Below are positions 7,201-18,761 of a stretch of 33,837 nucleotides of DNA, piece after piece. Under the pieces are notes generated by a model. That model was given only the letters and a program-made list of their open reading frames with translations, made no database searches and had not been told where the DNA came from. The stretch's first letter is position 1. Every line of letters begins with the position of its first letter. The position numbers and the translations under genes were made by a program. Origin of the DNA: an uncultured Clostridia bacterium (GTDB lineage: Bacteria; Bacillota; Clostridia; Lachnospirales; Bianqueaceae); contig CALWPV010000068.1 in assembly GCA_944383515.1 (NCBI GenBank), forward strand, positions 1 through 33,837. The letters are read 5' to 3'.

Positions 7201-8601
7201 ATGAAAATAAAAGTATGGTTAGTATGTGCGCTGCTGCTATGTTTGCTGGCAGCTTGTCAAAGCGGAACAGAATCGACCGAGAAAGAACCAGAGGCTCCTC
7301 AAGAAACCGTGACGCTTCGTTGGGGCGTGGTAGATCCTACAGGCGAAAAAACCATGGAAGCGCTTCGCATCAATCAGGTGAATGCGCTGCTGCGTGAAAA
7401 AGGATATGCCTTTCAGGTAGATATCGAGTACATGACAGAAGCGTCAGCTGATGTAGATATTATTACCTTTCCTGTTATGGGGGTAGGAGCGCAGTGGATG
7501 GAAGAAACACTGCTTCCTTTGGAGCCTTATTTAGAAGAAGGGCAGCCCTTATACAAAGCGGCCTCCTTGTTGCCCGAACAGTTTTGGCAGTTTGACCAGA
7601 TAGAAGGGCATAATTATAACTTTGGGCAGCTGGTCGACGCGCAGTTTATCGCTTTTCTTATCTCCTATATGGGCGAAGAGACACCTCAGGAATACAACTG
7701 GCAAGCACTGCGTCAAAATGGCACGGCGCAGGTGCCGGATTTAGTTCAAACCTTGGAAGCGCCTATTAAAGTTGCTATGCCCTATGTATCGGCTTGGGGA
7801 GACGAGCTGGGCTTGCAGTGCGCGTTTCATATGGTGGCTCCCGGCGTGGGCCTGCAGATAGATGGAGGCGTGGCATTTGAGAATGTATGGGAAAGTCAAT
7901 GGGTAGAAGAAGCGCTAAGCAGAGAAGAACATTGGCTTTTCAGTGGTCAAGGAGCTACCTATACGACAGAAGCCATGCAGCGGGACTGGCCGTTTTTTAT
8001 TATGCGTGGTAGCACCCGTTTAGAAGAGATAAAGCAATCGGAAAGCGGCGCAGGCGTTACGGTTCCTTCTATTTACGAAGGAAATATTGTACCGTCGTTA
8101 GAAAGACGGTATACTTCGGTGCTTCGGGCTTCGGACCGCTCACAAGAAGCACTGGAATTACTTGGCGCTCTAGGGAGCGACGCGGAATTAGCGAATGCTT
8201 TGTGCGAGCCAATACAGAACCGGTATCAAAACCGCTTAACCGAGTTCTTTCCTGAACTCTGTACCATCTGGCTGCTGCGGGAAAGGGATACACAGGAATC
8301 GATGCAGACCAGATTGCAGCTGCAAGAAGAAGGGCGCATTTCTCCTATTTTAGGGTTTAGTTTTGACGCCAGTCCGGTGGCCAAAGAAATGCAAGCGGTA
8401 CAGGCTGCAATGCAAGAAGGAACCCCAATGGCTGTAGGCGACGCAGTGATTAGCGCGGAAGAAAGCGGATCCGACATGACGGGCGTAGTGAGTACATGGC
8501 GGGAAGAAATAGAACAAATGAAAGCGGCCTTACAAAAAGCCGGTATAGATACAATAGTGGAAGAAGCTAACCGCCAGTTACAGGCATGGAGAGGGGAATA
8601 A
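7201..8601 (+). CDS. Second substrate-binding-like lipoprotein
   Basis: A 466-residue protein from ATG 7201, five bases after GGAGG (7191-7195). The signal peptide ends in the lipobox LAAC at residues 15-18. The mature part starts with a Glu-rich linker, then TVTLRWGVVDPTG, a strand typical of extracellular solute-binding proteins. A periplasmic-binding-protein-like fold is likely, but no diagnostic motif is visible. It lies 66 bases after the first lipoprotein on the same strand and has no transport partners in the window. Cotranscription is plausible because I see no terminator between them. Confidence 0.6.
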   Translation: MKIKVWLVCALLLCLLAACQSGTESTEKEPEAPQETVTLRWGVVDPTGEKTMEALRINQVNALLREKGYAFQVDIEYMTEASADVDIITFPVMGVGAQWMEETLLPLEPYLEEGQPLYKAASLLPEQFWQFDQIEGHNYNFGQLVDAQFIAFLISYMGEETPQEYNWQALRQNGTAQVPDLVQTLEAPIKVAMPYVSAWGDELGLQCAFHMVAPGVGLQIDGGVAFENVWESQWVEEALSREEHWLFSGQGATYTTEAMQRDWPFFIMRGSTRLEEIKQSESGAGVTVPSIYEGNIVPSLERRYTSVLRASDRSQEALELLGALGSDAELANALCEPIQNRYQNRLTEFFPELCTIWLLRERDTQESMQTRLQLQEEGRISPILGFSFDASPVAKEMQAVQAAMQEGTPMAVGDAVISAEESGSDMTGVVSTWREEIEQMKAALQKAGIDTIVEEANRQLQAWRGE

Positions 8602-8654
8602 CCAGCGATTATAAGAAACCGGCCGCGGCGGCAACGAATTACAAAAATTGGGGG

Positions 8655-8683
8655 TTGACATTCAGACTATAATTGAGTACAAT
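8655..8683 (+). promoter_or_regulatory. Promoter of the leu/ilv operon
   Basis: A consensus TTGACA (8655-8660), a 17-bp spacer and TACAAT (8678-8683) form a strong sigma-A promoter. Transcription should start near 8690, immediately before the T-box leader. Confidence 0.85.
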
Positions 8684-8689
8684 AGTCCG

Positions 8690-9016
8690 TAAAGGTTGCG
8701 ATGGATTAATAAGACCGCTAAGGCATGGCAGAGAGCCGTTGGGTGGTGTAAAACGGTATGCAAGGCGGGGATAGCTCTTTTCCTGAACTTCTGCCTGAAC
8801 ACGCTCTGGCGTCAGTAGGAGCAGACGGGTCTCTCCCGTTATTGAGATGCCGTGTTGTTAGACGCGGACTGAGTGGGTATTGCATTTTCCGCTACCATAG
8901 TGAATGTTGGCGTGAAATGTGACCAAGAAGAGTGGTACCACGGAGAATCTTCATAGTGAAATACTTCGTCTCTTTCAAACAAAACAGGTGGCTGCTTTGT
9001 TTGAAAGAGATTTTTT
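8690..9016 (+). promoter_or_regulatory. T-box riboswitch, probably leucine-specific
   Basis: The leader shows the conserved T-box parts in order. The Stem I apical region with GAGAGC and the GGGTGGTGTAA loop is at 8731-8752. A candidate specifier codon CTT (Leu) follows GAA at 8788-8790. An AGTAGG linker is at 8814-8819. Stem III, ACGGG/CCCGTT, is around 8825-8840. The T-box core GTGGTACCACGG is at 8932-8943. In the T-box, TGGT fits a tRNA ending in ACCA, as tRNA-Leu does. Uncharged tRNA would stabilise the antiterminator and let transcription enter leuA. The specifier position is my reading of the fold and should be treated as likely, not proven. Confidence 0.88.
8969..9016 (+). terminator. 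T-box-controlled terminator
   Basis: TCTCTTTCAAACAAA (8969-8983) and its perfect complement (8996-9010) form a 15-bp stem with a 12-base loop, followed directly by six T residues (9011-9016). This is the conditional terminator of the T-box leader. Confidence 0.9.
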
Positions 9017-9070
9017 ATTATATAAAATGTCTTTCCAAATCGAGCAGACTCAATTAAAAAAGGAAGGTAA

Positions 9071-10771
9071 ATGGCAATGAAAGGTTTTGAAAAGTATACC
9101 AGACAGTTTTACGAGGCAAAGCCCGTCAGCATGCGCTGGGCTCAGAAATCGTATATTGATCACGCGCCCACCTGGTGCAGCGTGGATTTGCGCGACGGCA
9201 ATCAGGCGCTCATTACCCCCATGAGCCTGGAGGAAAAGCTGGAGTTTTTTAAACTGCTGATTAAAGTAGGGTTTAAAGAAATTGAAATTGGCTTTCCGGC
9301 CGCTTCCGAAACGGAATATGAATTTTGCCGCACACTCATTGAAAACAATATGATTCCGGACGATGTGTGCATTCAGGTGCTGACCCAGTCTCGTGAGCAC
9401 ATTATTGCGAAAACCTTTGAAGCGCTGCAGGGTGCCAAAAATGCGATTGTACACCTATATAATTCCACTTCTGTGGCGCAGCGAGAGCAGGTTTTCAGAA
9501 AAAGCAAAGAAGAGATTATTGAAATTGCCACATCGGGCGCTCAGCTTTGCCTGGCATACCGTGAGAAGACGCCGGGCAACTTCCGGTTTGAATATTCTCC
9601 CGAAAGCTTTACCGGCACCGAACCCGAATTTGCTGCCGAAATTTGCAACGCGGTCATTGATATCTGGAAGCCGACGGCGCAAAATCCGGTCATTATCAAT
9701 TTGCCGGTTACGGTATCGCATTCCATGCCGCATATTTACGCCAACCAAGTAGAGTATATGTGTGATCATTTGCATAGCCGCGAGCATATTATCGTCTCCC
9801 TGCATCCGCATAACGACCGCGGCTGCGCCGTGGCCGACAGCGAAATGGGCCTGCTGGCCGGCGGCGACCGTATTGAAGGAACGCTGTTCGGTAATGGCGA
9901 GCGTACCGGTAATGTAGATATCATTACCTTAGCTATGAATCTGTATTCACAGGGCGTGGATCCGCAGCTGGATTTCTCCAATCTGCCGGAAATTACGGAA
10001 GTGTATGAAAAAGTTACCCGCATGCACGTATACGAGCGCCAGCCCTATAGCGGCCGCTTAGTCTTCGCCGCGTTCAGCGGTTCTCACCAAGACGCCATTG
10101 CCAAAGGCATGAAGTGGCGCCAGGAAAAACAGCCGCAGTACTGGACCGTGCCGTACCTGCCGCTAGACCCGCACGATGTAGGCCGTGAATACGAAACCGA
10201 TGTCATTCGGATTAACTCGCAGTCTGGCAAGGGCGGTATTGGTTATATTATGGAAACGCGCTTTAACTTCAGCATGCCGAAGAAAATGAGCGAAGAATTC
10301 GGATACCGCGTAAAAGGCGTATCGGATCATGCGCATAAAGAGCTGATGCCAGAAGAAGTACGGGACATTTTCTACGACTCCTATGTCAATATTTTGATAC
10401 CGGTGCAGATTCCGGAAACGCATTATAAACAGATTCCGGAGGGCATTGAAGCCACCGTTACCATTGAAGCGGCAGGAGAAACAGCCACCTTCAGCGCTAC
10501 CGGCAACGGACGTCTGGATGCGGTAAGCAGCGCGCTGAGCCGCGCGATTGGCGTAGAGTATCAGCTGGAAACGTATACCGAGCATGCCATGGAAGAAAAA
10601 ACAAACTCCCGCGCCGCCTCTTACGTTAGCGTAATCGACGGAGAGGGGAGGCGCTACTGGGGCGTCGGCATCGACAGCGATATTATTGTATCCTCTGTTA
10701 AAGCGCTTCTTTCGGCGGTGAACAACATGATTAACGCTCAAGGCAAGGCCATTGAGCACCTGAACGCATAA
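9071..10771 (+). CDS. leuA: 2-isopropylmalate synthase
   Basis: LeuA condenses 2-oxoisovalerate with acetyl-CoA, the first committed step of leucine synthesis. At 566 residues it is the long form. The TIM-barrel domain carries DLRDGNQ (residues 39-45), IEIGFPAAS, the metal-binding HPHNDRG and the GNGERTGN loop. The last ~130 residues form the LeuA dimer/regulatory domain that usually gives leucine feedback inhibition. AGGAAGG (9060-9066) precedes ATG 9071; a second in-frame ATG is at 9077. It is the first gene after the T-box, so it should be induced when charged tRNA-Leu is scarce. Confidence 0.96.
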   Translation: MAMKGFEKYTRQFYEAKPVSMRWAQKSYIDHAPTWCSVDLRDGNQALITPMSLEEKLEFFKLLIKVGFKEIEIGFPAASETEYEFCRTLIENNMIPDDVCIQVLTQSREHIIAKTFEALQGAKNAIVHLYNSTSVAQREQVFRKSKEEIIEIATSGAQLCLAYREKTPGNFRFEYSPESFTGTEPEFAAEICNAVIDIWKPTAQNPVIINLPVTVSHSMPHIYANQVEYMCDHLHSREHIIVSLHPHNDRGCAVADSEMGLLAGGDRIEGTLFGNGERTGNVDIITLAMNLYSQGVDPQLDFSNLPEITEVYEKVTRMHVYERQPYSGRLVFAAFSGSHQDAIAKGMKWRQEKQPQYWTVPYLPLDPHDVGREYETDVIRINSQSGKGGIGYIMETRFNFSMPKKMSEEFGYRVKGVSDHAHKELMPEEVRDIFYDSYVNILIPVQIPETHYKQIPEGIEATVTIEAAGETATFSATGNGRLDAVSSALSRAIGVEYQLETYTEHAMEEKTNSRAASYVSVIDGEGRRYWGVGIDSDIIVSSVKALLSAVNNMINAQGKAIEHLNA

Positions 10772-10794
10772 AGGCAAAACAAGGAGAGGCACAC

Positions 10795-12474
10795 ATGAAA
10801 ATATCAGGCGCACAAATTGTCATTGAAACCTTGATCGAGCAAGGGGTAACCGATGTATTTGGCTACCCCGGCGGTCAGGTGCTGAATATATACGACGAAT
10901 TATACAAAGCCTCGGATCGCATTCACCACGTACTGTCCGCGCACGAGCAAGGCGCGGCCCACGCGGCCGACGGCTATTCCAGGGCTACCGGAAAGGTTGG
11001 CGTGGTAATCGCCACTTCCGGCCCTGGCGCGACCAACCTGGTTACCGGCATTGCCACCGCCATGCTGGACTCCATTCCCATGGTCGCCATTACCGGTAAC
11101 GTTCCCTGTTCACTCATTGGTAAAGACAGCTTTCAAGAGATCGACATTACCGGCATTACCCTTCCCATTACCAAGCACAATTATTTTGTGAACAATGTAG
11201 AAAAACTGGCCGATACCATTCGAGAGGCCTTTCAGATTGCTAAATCTGGCCGCCCGGGCCCGGTGCTGGTCGATATTCCTAAAGACGTGCAAACGGCCGA
11301 GTGCGAATATATCCGCAAATCGGTTATGCCCATGCTGCCGCAGCGAATTGCCAAACAGGCCGATATTGACGAGGCCGTGCGGCTCATTAACGAGGCGGAG
11401 CGCCCCTATATTTATATCGGCGGCGGCGCGGCCGGCCGGGGCATGGGAAAACAAATTTTAGCCATGGCCGAAAAAATTGACGGCTACATTGGCTGCACCT
11501 TCATGGGCCTGTCGGCCATTTCCAATTCCTGCGACCGCTTCTTAGGCATGGAAGGCATGCACGGGCGCTACCCCTCTTCCATGGCCAATAAAGAAGCCGA
11601 TCTCATTCTCGCGGTAGGCGTTCGCTTTAGCGACCGCGCCACCGGCAACGTGGAGAAATACGCCAAAGGCGCCAAAATCATTCAGCTCGATCCCGATTTT
11701 GCCGAGATCAATAAAAACGTCCATGTGGAGTTAGGCATCATTTGCGACATTGTTGACGCCTTCGAGCGCATTTTAGTGAGCGCGGCGCCGGCCAGCCACC
11801 CCGCGTGGCGGGAAATGGTTGAAGGCTTCAAGCAGGAAGAGCAGCGCATAGAGGCCGAGCAGGAAGCGGCGTCTACGGTGCCCATGACACCGAAGAAGAT
11901 GTTTGATATCATTAACGAAATTAAAACGCCAGAAACCATTATTGCGACCGATGTGGGGCAGCACCAGATGTGGACGGCGCAGTATGTAGACTTTTTACAG
12001 ACAAGGCGCTTCGTATCCAGCGGCGGGCTGGGTACCATGGGCTTTGGCCTTGGCGCCGCCATTGGCGCTGCGGTAGCCACGGGCGACCGTACGGTGCTCA
12101 TTACCGGCGACGGTAGCTTTGGCATGAATCTGAACGAACTGGCTACCGCCGTTTCGTACCACCTGCCGATTGTGATTGTGATTGCCAATAACGGCGTGCT
12201 CGGCATGGTACGGCAGTGGCAGACGCTGTTTTATGGACAGCGTTACTCCAATACCGTGCTGAACCGGCAAACCGACTTTGTCAAACTAGCCGAGGCCTTT
12301 GGCGCGGAGGGCGTTAGAGTGTCTACCCCGGAAGAATTCCGCGAGGCGTTTGCGCGCGGTATGCAGGCCGAAGGTCCTTTTGTGATCGATACGCTTATCG
12401 ATAAAGACGAGTTTGTGCTTCCTATGCTGCCGCCCGGCGGTTCTATTGACGATATCATTGTAAAAAAGGCGTGA
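10795..12474 (+). CDS. ilvB: Acetolactate synthase, large catalytic subunit
   Basis: This 559-residue TPP-dependent enzyme makes 2-acetolactate from pyruvate, or 2-aceto-2-hydroxybutyrate from pyruvate and 2-oxobutyrate. The N-terminal pyrimidine-binding domain has [14 protein letters not shown] with the catalytic Glu, then [12 protein letters not shown]. The middle FAD/NAD-like domain is present. The C-terminal diphosphate-binding domain has [15 protein letters not shown] followed by IVIANN. AAGGAGAGG lies before ATG 10795, 23 bases after leuA. The stop is followed closely by ilvN, as expected for a two-subunit enzyme. Confidence 0.96.
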   Translation: MKISGAQIVIETLIEQGVTDVFGYPGGQVLNIYDELYKASDRIHHVLSAHEQGAAHAADGYSRATGKVGVVIATSGPGATNLVTGIATAMLDSIPMVAITGNVPCSLIGKDSFQEIDITGITLPITKHNYFVNNVEKLADTIREAFQIAKSGRPGPVLVDIPKDVQTAECEYIRKSVMPMLPQRIAKQADIDEAVRLINEAERPYIYIGGGAAGRGMGKQILAMAEKIDGYIGCTFMGLSAISNSCDRFLGMEGMHGRYPSSMANKEADLILAVGVRFSDRATGNVEKYAKGAKIIQLDPDFAEINKNVHVELGIICDIVDAFERILVSAAPASHPAWREMVEGFKQEEQRIEAEQEAASTVPMTPKKMFDIINEIKTPETIIATDVGQHQMWTAQYVDFLQTRRFVSSGGLGTMGFGLGAAIGAAVATGDRTVLITGDGSFGMNLNELATAVSYHLPIVIVIANNGVLGMVRQWQTLFYGQRYSNTVLNRQTDFVKLAEAFGAEGVRVSTPEEFREAFARGMQAEGPFVIDTLIDKDEFVLPMLPPGGSIDDIIVKKA

Positions 12475-12484
12475 GGTGAAAAGC

Positions 12485-12991
12485 ATGAAAAAAAACCAAT
12501 TTGTCCTGGCCGTTTATGTGGATAACCAATTTGGCGTACTCACCCGCGTGACCAGCATGTTTACCCGGCGCGGTTTTAATATTGACGCGCTCACGGTTGG
12601 CGAAACCGAGCGCCCAGAGTATTCCCGTATTACCATTTCGCTAAGCGGCGACGGCTATGCCAGAGAGCAGATGCTCAACCAGCTGCGCAAGCTTGTGAAT
12701 GTGAAAAAAGTGGAAATTATTCCCGAAGACAACGCGGTGAAACGAGAGCTTTCTCTCATTAAGCTGCGCAACACCTCGGAGCATCGCTCCGAAATTATGG
12801 TGGCGGTAGAAGTGTACCGCGCCAAAATTATCGATTACGGCCCGGAGAGTCTCTGCATTGAAATTACCGGGGAACCTTCCAAAATCGATGCCTTTATCCG
12901 CACGGTTATGCCCTATGGCATTATTGAAATGTGCCGCACCGGCGAGGTAGCCCTAGAACGCGGCAGCGCCAGTATTCTGGAGCATGATTGA
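12485..12991 (+). CDS. ilvN: Acetolactate synthase, small regulatory subunit
   Basis: The 168-residue protein starts at ATG 12485 with GAGGTGAA (12473-12480) as ribosome site; GTG 12476 lies within that site. An N-terminal ACT domain (FVLAVYVDNQFGVLTRVTSM, then RGFNIDALTVGETE) binds the feedback amino acid, normally valine. The C-terminal ACT-like domain follows. The length is normal for IlvN/IlvH. It activates the IlvB subunit encoded just upstream. Confidence 0.95.
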   Translation: MKKNQFVLAVYVDNQFGVLTRVTSMFTRRGFNIDALTVGETERPEYSRITISLSGDGYAREQMLNQLRKLVNVKKVEIIPEDNAVKRELSLIKLRNTSEHRSEIMVAVEVYRAKIIDYGPESLCIEITGEPSKIDAFIRTVMPYGIIEMCRTGEVALERGSASILEHD

Positions 12992-13002
12992 TCGTAGAGT
13001 CA

Positions 13003-13034
13003 CTTCCATCTGTTACAGATGTAGAAGCAATAGA
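13003..13034 (+). terminator. Hairpin with T-run between ilvN and ilvC
   Basis: CTTC-CATCTG (13003-13012) pairs with CAGATG-(TA)-GAAG (13016-13027). A T-run begins at 13036, about eight bases later. The gap makes it a weak terminator. It could attenuate expression of the downstream part of the operon or protect a processed end of the upstream mRNA. Confidence 0.35.
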
Positions 13035-13044
13035 TTTTTTCTAA

Positions 13045-14082
<1,038 letters not shown>

Positions 14083-14096
14083 TCGGGAGAATGAGT

Positions 14097-15767
14097 ATGG
14101 TTAAAGATACAATTGTAGACGGTTTTCAAAACGCGCCGCACCGCTCGCTGTATCACGCGCTGGGGTTAACCCGCGAAGAGCTTGACCGCCCGCTGATTGG
14201 CGTGGTTTGCTCGTACAACGAGATTGTGCCCGGCCACATGAATCTGGATAAAATTGCCCAGGCCGTTAAAATGGGGGTCGCCATGAATGGCGGCACCCCC
14301 ATCTTGTTTCCGGCCATTGCGGTGTGCGACGGCATTGCCATGGGACACACCGGCATGAAATATTCGCTGATTACACGCGATATCATTGCCGATTCCACCG
14401 AGGCCATGGTGCTGGCGCACGGCTTTGACGGCCTGGTCATGATTCCCAACTGCGATAAAAACGTGCCCGGCCTTCTTATGGCAGCGGCGCGTCTGAATAT
14501 TCCCACCATTTTCGTAAGCGGCGGTCCCATGCTGGCAGGCCGCGTGGGCGGCAAAAAGACGAGTCTCTCGAGCATGTTCGAGGCTGTGGGAGCCTATACC
14601 GCCGGTAAAATTGACGAAGCTAAGCTGGAAGAATATGCTGAAAAAACCTGTGCGTCCTGCGGTTCATGCTCAGGCATGTATACCGCTAACTCCATGAACT
14701 GCCTCACGGAAGTGCTGGGTATGGGACTACAGGGCAACGGCACCATTCCCGCGGTGTATTCGTCGCGTTTGGAGCTGGCTAAGCACGCCGGTATGCAGAT
14801 TATGGAGCTGGTACGGCACAATATCCGTCCGCGTGATATTATGACGCCGGCGGCCATTCGCAATGCGCTCACCGCCGACATGGCGCTGGGCTGTTCTACC
14901 AATAGCATGCTGCATCTGCCGGCTATTGCGAACGAATGCGGTATTACCGTGAATTTGGACATGGTGAATGAGATTAGCGAAAAAACGCCTAACCTCTGTC
15001 ACTTGGCGCCGGCCGGCCCCACGTATATGGAAGATCTAAACGAAGCGGGCGGCGTGTACGCCGTGCTGAAAGAGCTGACCAAGGTAGGGCTGCTGGATAC
15101 CAGCGTTATGACCTGCACGGGTAAAACGCTGGGCGAAAATTTGGAGGGCGTGGTCAACTATGACGAAACCGTGATCCGTACGCCGGATCACCCCTATAGC
15201 CAAACCGGCGGCATTGCTGTGCTGCGCGGTAATATCGCGCCCGACGGCTGCGTGGTGAAGCGCAGCGCGGTAGCTTCCGAAATGCTAAAGCATGAGGGCC
15301 CGGCTAAGGTGTTTAACAGTGAAGAAGAAGCCATTGCCGCCATTTACGCCGGTAAAATTGTGAAGGGCGACGTGGTGGTGATTCGTTACGAAGGGCCGTC
15401 GGGCGGCCCGGGCATGCGCGAGATGCTTTCGCCTACTTCGGCCATTGCCGGTATGGGGCTGGATAAAGACGTAGCGCTCATTACCGACGGACGCTTTTCC
15501 GGCGCTACGCGCGGCGCGGCGATTGGTCATGTGTCGCCCGAGGCGGCGCGCGGCGGTCTGATTGCCTACGTGAAAGACGGCGACCGGATTTCCATTGACA
15601 TTCCTTCGTATCAGATTCACCTACATGTTTCAGACGAAGAAATAGAGCGCAGAAAACGCGCAATGCCCATTTTGCAAAAAGAAGGCATTAAAGGGGCTCT
15701 GGCGCGCTACGCAGCCAGCGTAAGCTCGGCCGATAAGGGCGCAATTATTAATGAATTTCGCGGTTAA
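14097..15767 (+). CDS. ilvD: Dihydroxy-acid dehydratase
   Basis: IlvD dehydrates dihydroxy acids to 2-oxoisovalerate and 2-oxo-3-methylvalerate. The 556-residue protein shows the iron-sulfur ligand regions [12 protein letters not shown] and [16 protein letters not shown], and the C-terminal RFSGATRG and GPSGGPGM motifs of the IlvD/Edd family. ATG 14097 lies seven bases after GGGAG; ATG 14091 would leave almost no spacing. The gene follows ilvC by 14 bases. Confidence 0.96.
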   Translation: MVKDTIVDGFQNAPHRSLYHALGLTREELDRPLIGVVCSYNEIVPGHMNLDKIAQAVKMGVAMNGGTPILFPAIAVCDGIAMGHTGMKYSLITRDIIADSTEAMVLAHGFDGLVMIPNCDKNVPGLLMAAARLNIPTIFVSGGPMLAGRVGGKKTSLSSMFEAVGAYTAGKIDEAKLEEYAEKTCASCGSCSGMYTANSMNCLTEVLGMGLQGNGTIPAVYSSRLELAKHAGMQIMELVRHNIRPRDIMTPAAIRNALTADMALGCSTNSMLHLPAIANECGITVNLDMVNEISEKTPNLCHLAPAGPTYMEDLNEAGGVYAVLKELTKVGLLDTSVMTCTGKTLGENLEGVVNYDETVIRTPDHPYSQTGGIAVLRGNIAPDGCVVKRSAVASEMLKHEGPAKVFNSEEEAIAAIYAGKIVKGDVVVIRYEGPSGGPGMREMLSPTSAIAGMGLDKDVALITDGRFSGATRGAAIGHVSPEAARGGLIAYVKDGDRISIDIPSYQIHLHVSDEEIERRKRAMPILQKEGIKGALARYAASVSSADKGAIINEFRG

Positions 15768-15787
15768 AGGAGAAAGGAAATAACGCT

Positions 15788-17062
15788 ATGTCTATGACAA
15801 TGACGCAAAAAATCCTGGCAGCCCACGCCGGCCTAGATCAGGTGCAGGCGGGCCAGCTGATTTTAGCCGATCTCGATCGGGTGCTGGGTAACGACATTAC
15901 CTCGCCCGTGGCCATTAAAGAGTTTGAGAAAATGGGCGCAGGCGGCGTATATGACAAGGACAAGGTGACCATGGTTATGGACCACTTTGCTCCGAATAAA
16001 GATATTAAGGCGGCCGAGCAGTGCAAACTGTGCCGCGAGTTTTGTAATGAATATGAAGTAACGCATTTTTACGACGTAGGACAAATGGGTATCGAACATG
16101 CGCTGCTGCCCGAAAAAGGTCTGGTAGCGGCGGGCGACGTGGTGATTGGAGCCGATTCGCATACCTGTACCTATGGCGCGCTGGGCGCTTTTTCCACCGG
16201 TGTCGGTTCTACCGATATGGCCTGCGGCATGGCCACGGGCAAAGCCTGGTTTAAAGTGCCGAGCGCACTGCGGTTCCGTTTGCACGGGAAGCTGAGACCG
16301 TATGTGTCCGGTAAAGACGTTATTTTGCATATTATTGGTATGATCGGCGTAGACGGCGCGCTGTATAAGTCTATGGAATTTACCGGCGAAGGCCTGGCCA
16401 GCCTTACGATTTATGACCGGTTGACCATTGCCAACATGGCCATTGAAGCAGGCGCGAAGAATGGCATTTTCGAGGTTGACGAGCAAACGCTGGCCTACCT
16501 GAAAGAGCGCTGCGATCGCGAGCCGGTTATTTATAAAGCCGACGAAGACGCGCCTTACGAGAAAACCTATGACATTGATCTATCGGAAATCCACTCTACC
16601 GTGTCCTTCCCGCATCTGCCGGAAAATACCCGGGTGATTGAAGAAGTGGGCGACGTGCCGATTGATCAGGTGGTGATTGGCTCTTGTACCAACGGTCAGT
16701 ACAAGGATATGGCCGAAGCCGCTGCTATTTTGAAAGGACGGAAAGTGGCGAAGGGCGTTCGCGCCATCGTGATTCCTGCCACGCAGGATGTGTATTTGAA
16801 GGTAGTAGAAAACGGCTTGGCTAAGATTTTTGTGGAGGCGGGCTGTGTGGTGTCTACGCCAACCTGTGGCCCTTGTCTGGGCGGTTATATGGGCATTTTG
16901 GCGGCAGGCGAGCGCGCGGTATCAACGACAAACCGTAATTTTGTGGGCCGTATGGGGCATGTGAGCTCCGAAGTGTATTTGGCGAGTCCCGCGGTTGCGG
17001 CAGCCAGCGCGGTGGCCGGAAAAATCGCGGATCCGGCCGAGATCATGAAGGAGGAGATCTAA
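15788..17062 (+). CDS. leuC: 3-isopropylmalate dehydratase, large subunit
   Basis: LeuC, with LeuD, isomerises 2- to 3-isopropylmalate. The 424-residue protein belongs to the shorter HacA/LeuC type of the aconitase family. Visible are [32 protein letters not shown], and the three cluster cysteines in IGSCTNGQ and [22 protein letters not shown] precedes the cluster of ATG codons; 15788 is taken as start, though 15794 or 15800 are possible. leuD begins two bases after the stop, as usual for the two subunits. Confidence 0.95.
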   Translation: MSMTMTQKILAAHAGLDQVQAGQLILADLDRVLGNDITSPVAIKEFEKMGAGGVYDKDKVTMVMDHFAPNKDIKAAEQCKLCREFCNEYEVTHFYDVGQMGIEHALLPEKGLVAAGDVVIGADSHTCTYGALGAFSTGVGSTDMACGMATGKAWFKVPSALRFRLHGKLRPYVSGKDVILHIIGMIGVDGALYKSMEFTGEGLASLTIYDRLTIANMAIEAGAKNGIFEVDEQTLAYLKERCDREPVIYKADEDAPYEKTYDIDLSEIHSTVSFPHLPENTRVIEEVGDVPIDQVVIGSCTNGQYKDMAEAAAILKGRKVAKGVRAIVIPATQDVYLKVVENGLAKIFVEAGCVVSTPTCGPCLGGYMGILAAGERAVSTTNRNFVGRMGHVSSEVYLASPAVAAASAVAGKIADPAEIMKEEI

Positions 17063-17063
17063 G

Positions 17064-17558
17064 GTGAAATATACAGGAACCGTAATTAAATATGGCGATA
17101 ATGTAGATACCGACGTGATTATTCCGGCGCGGTATCTGAACACCAGCGATCCTGCGGAGCTGGCAGCGCACTGCATGGAAGATATTGACAAGGAATTTGC
17201 TTCTAAAATTAAGCCTGGCGATATTATGGTAGCCGGTTATAATTTTGGCTGTGGTTCTTCGCGTGAGCACGCGCCTATTGCGATTAAAGAGAGCGGTATT
17301 GCGCTGGTCATTGCCAAAAGCTTTGCTCGTATTTTTTATCGCAATGCGATTAACATTGGCCTGGCCATTGTGGAATGCCCCGAGGCGGCGGAACGCATTG
17401 AAAACGGGCATGAGGTAGAGGCCGATCTGGATGCCGGCGTGCTGCGTGATTTGACAACGGGCGAGAGCTTTCAGGCGGAACCGTTTCCGCCGTTTATTCA
17501 GAAGATCATTGAAAATGGCGGGCTGGTAGCGTCTATTCGTAAAGGTGATTTTCGCTGA
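17064..17558 (+). CDS. leuD: 3-isopropylmalate dehydratase, small subunit
   Basis: A 164-residue swivel-domain subunit with GTG start 17064, seven bases after AAGGAGGAG. Diagnostic segments are [13 protein letters not shown] near the N-terminus ([14 protein letters not shown]) and [17 protein letters not shown] with the substrate-recognition loop. It pairs with the LeuC upstream. The downstream ATPase gene starts two bases after its stop. Confidence 0.95.
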   Translation: MKYTGTVIKYGDNVDTDVIIPARYLNTSDPAELAAHCMEDIDKEFASKIKPGDIMVAGYNFGCGSSREHAPIAIKESGIALVIAKSFARIFYRNAINIGLAIVECPEAAERIENGHEVEADLDAGVLRDLTTGESFQAEPFPPFIQKIIENGGLVASIRKGDFR

Positions 17559-17559
17559 T

Positions 17560-18744
17560 ATGACAGAAACAGACCGTTTGACGCTCTCGTGCCGCCTGGC
17601 GGCCCTGAGCGTATTTAGAAATCTTTTACAAGACGCGGCGGTGAAGAGTTTATGGCATTTTTTGCAAGAGCCAGAGCCTTTAACGCAGCGTATGGCTTGG
17701 TACGGCGCTTTTGTAAACGCGCTTTCTGAGAGCGGTGAAGGCCTTTCGGAGCATCTTTTGCGCCTAATCTGTGAAGACGAAAATGCCTATGTACGGACGG
17801 TAGCCAAGGGAGAAAAGGTGCCCGAAGGCTGGGCGCAGAATGCCGAGCAGGAGCTGGCGCTTCTTAGCGCCCTAACGGAGCTTAGCGCCCAAGAGTTAAC
17901 CGAAGGGCTGCCGGCCGGCCTCTATGTTCCGGTTTTTGAGAACGCGCCGTTAGACCTTGCAGCTCTGTACCGAGAGAGGCTGGCGCATATTGATCGGTAT
18001 GGATATGGCATTTTTGCGGGAACGGGCATGTTCCGCGTGCAGGAGGGCGAGATTATACCGGTTTCGGCAGCGGATACCGTAACGCTAGAGAGTTTGGTAG
18101 GTTACCTGCAGGAGCGGGAGCAGGTCATTCAAAATACCCGCATGCTGCTGAGCGGCCTTCCGGCGGCTAACGTGCTGTTATGCGGCGATGCCGGCACCGG
18201 AAAATCGTCTACCGTAAAAGCGGTGGCCAATGCCTTTTTCGATCAGGGGCTGCGCCTCATTGAGCTGCGCAAGGATCAGCTCAGGGAGCTGCCCGCGGTC
18301 ATGGACCGCATTGCGGACAATCCGTTAAAGTTTATTATTTTTATAGACGATCTTTCGTTTAACAAAAATGACGATCAGTTCAGCATGCTGAAAGCGGCGC
18401 TGGAGGGATCGGCATCGGCCAAGGTGGGCAATGCGGTAATTTACGCGACCAGCAACCGCAGGCATATTGTGAAAGAATCGTTTTCCGATCGGGCCGGCGA
18501 CGACGTGCACCGCATGGACACTATGCAGGAGCTCATTTCGCTTTCAGATCGCTTTGGACTGGTGGTTTACTTCTCAAGGCCCGCCAAGGCGCTATATTTA
18601 GAAATTGTGCATGAACTGGCGCGCCGCGCCGGCGTGCAGCTTGATCCAGACGTGCTCGATCGCAAAGCTGAGGCGTTTGCGCTGGCCAAGGGCAACCGCT
18701 CGGGCCGCGCAGCGGAGCAGTTTGTTCAAAGTTTACTTGTATAA
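17560..18744 (+). CDS. DUF815-family AAA+ ATPase
   Basis: The 394-residue protein starts at ATG 17560 with AAAGGTGA about ten bases upstream; GTG 17545 overlaps leuD and is less likely. The N-terminal ~190 residues are helical and not recognisable. The AAA+ domain has Walker A CGDAGTGKSST (about residues 208-218), Walker B IIFIDDLS (about 258-265) and sensor-1-like YATSNRRHI. The segment ESFSDRAGDDVH is characteristic of DUF815. The family's role is unknown, though some relatives are thought to be chaperone-like. Its tight position between leuD and ilvA shows cotranscription with amino acid synthesis, with no obvious metabolic reason. Confidence 0.88.
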   Translation: MTETDRLTLSCRLAALSVFRNLLQDAAVKSLWHFLQEPEPLTQRMAWYGAFVNALSESGEGLSEHLLRLICEDENAYVRTVAKGEKVPEGWAQNAEQELALLSALTELSAQELTEGLPAGLYVPVFENAPLDLAALYRERLAHIDRYGYGIFAGTGMFRVQEGEIIPVSAADTVTLESLVGYLQEREQVIQNTRMLLSGLPAANVLLCGDAGTGKSSTVKAVANAFFDQGLRLIELRKDQLRELPAVMDRIADNPLKFIIFIDDLSFNKNDDQFSMLKAALEGSASAKVGNAVIYATSNRRHIVKESFSDRAGDDVHRMDTMQELISLSDRFGLVVYFSRPAKALYLEIVHELARRAGVQLDPDVLDRKAEAFALAKGNRSGRAAEQFVQSLLV

Positions 18745-18761
18745 TGGGAGAGAAACTAGCC

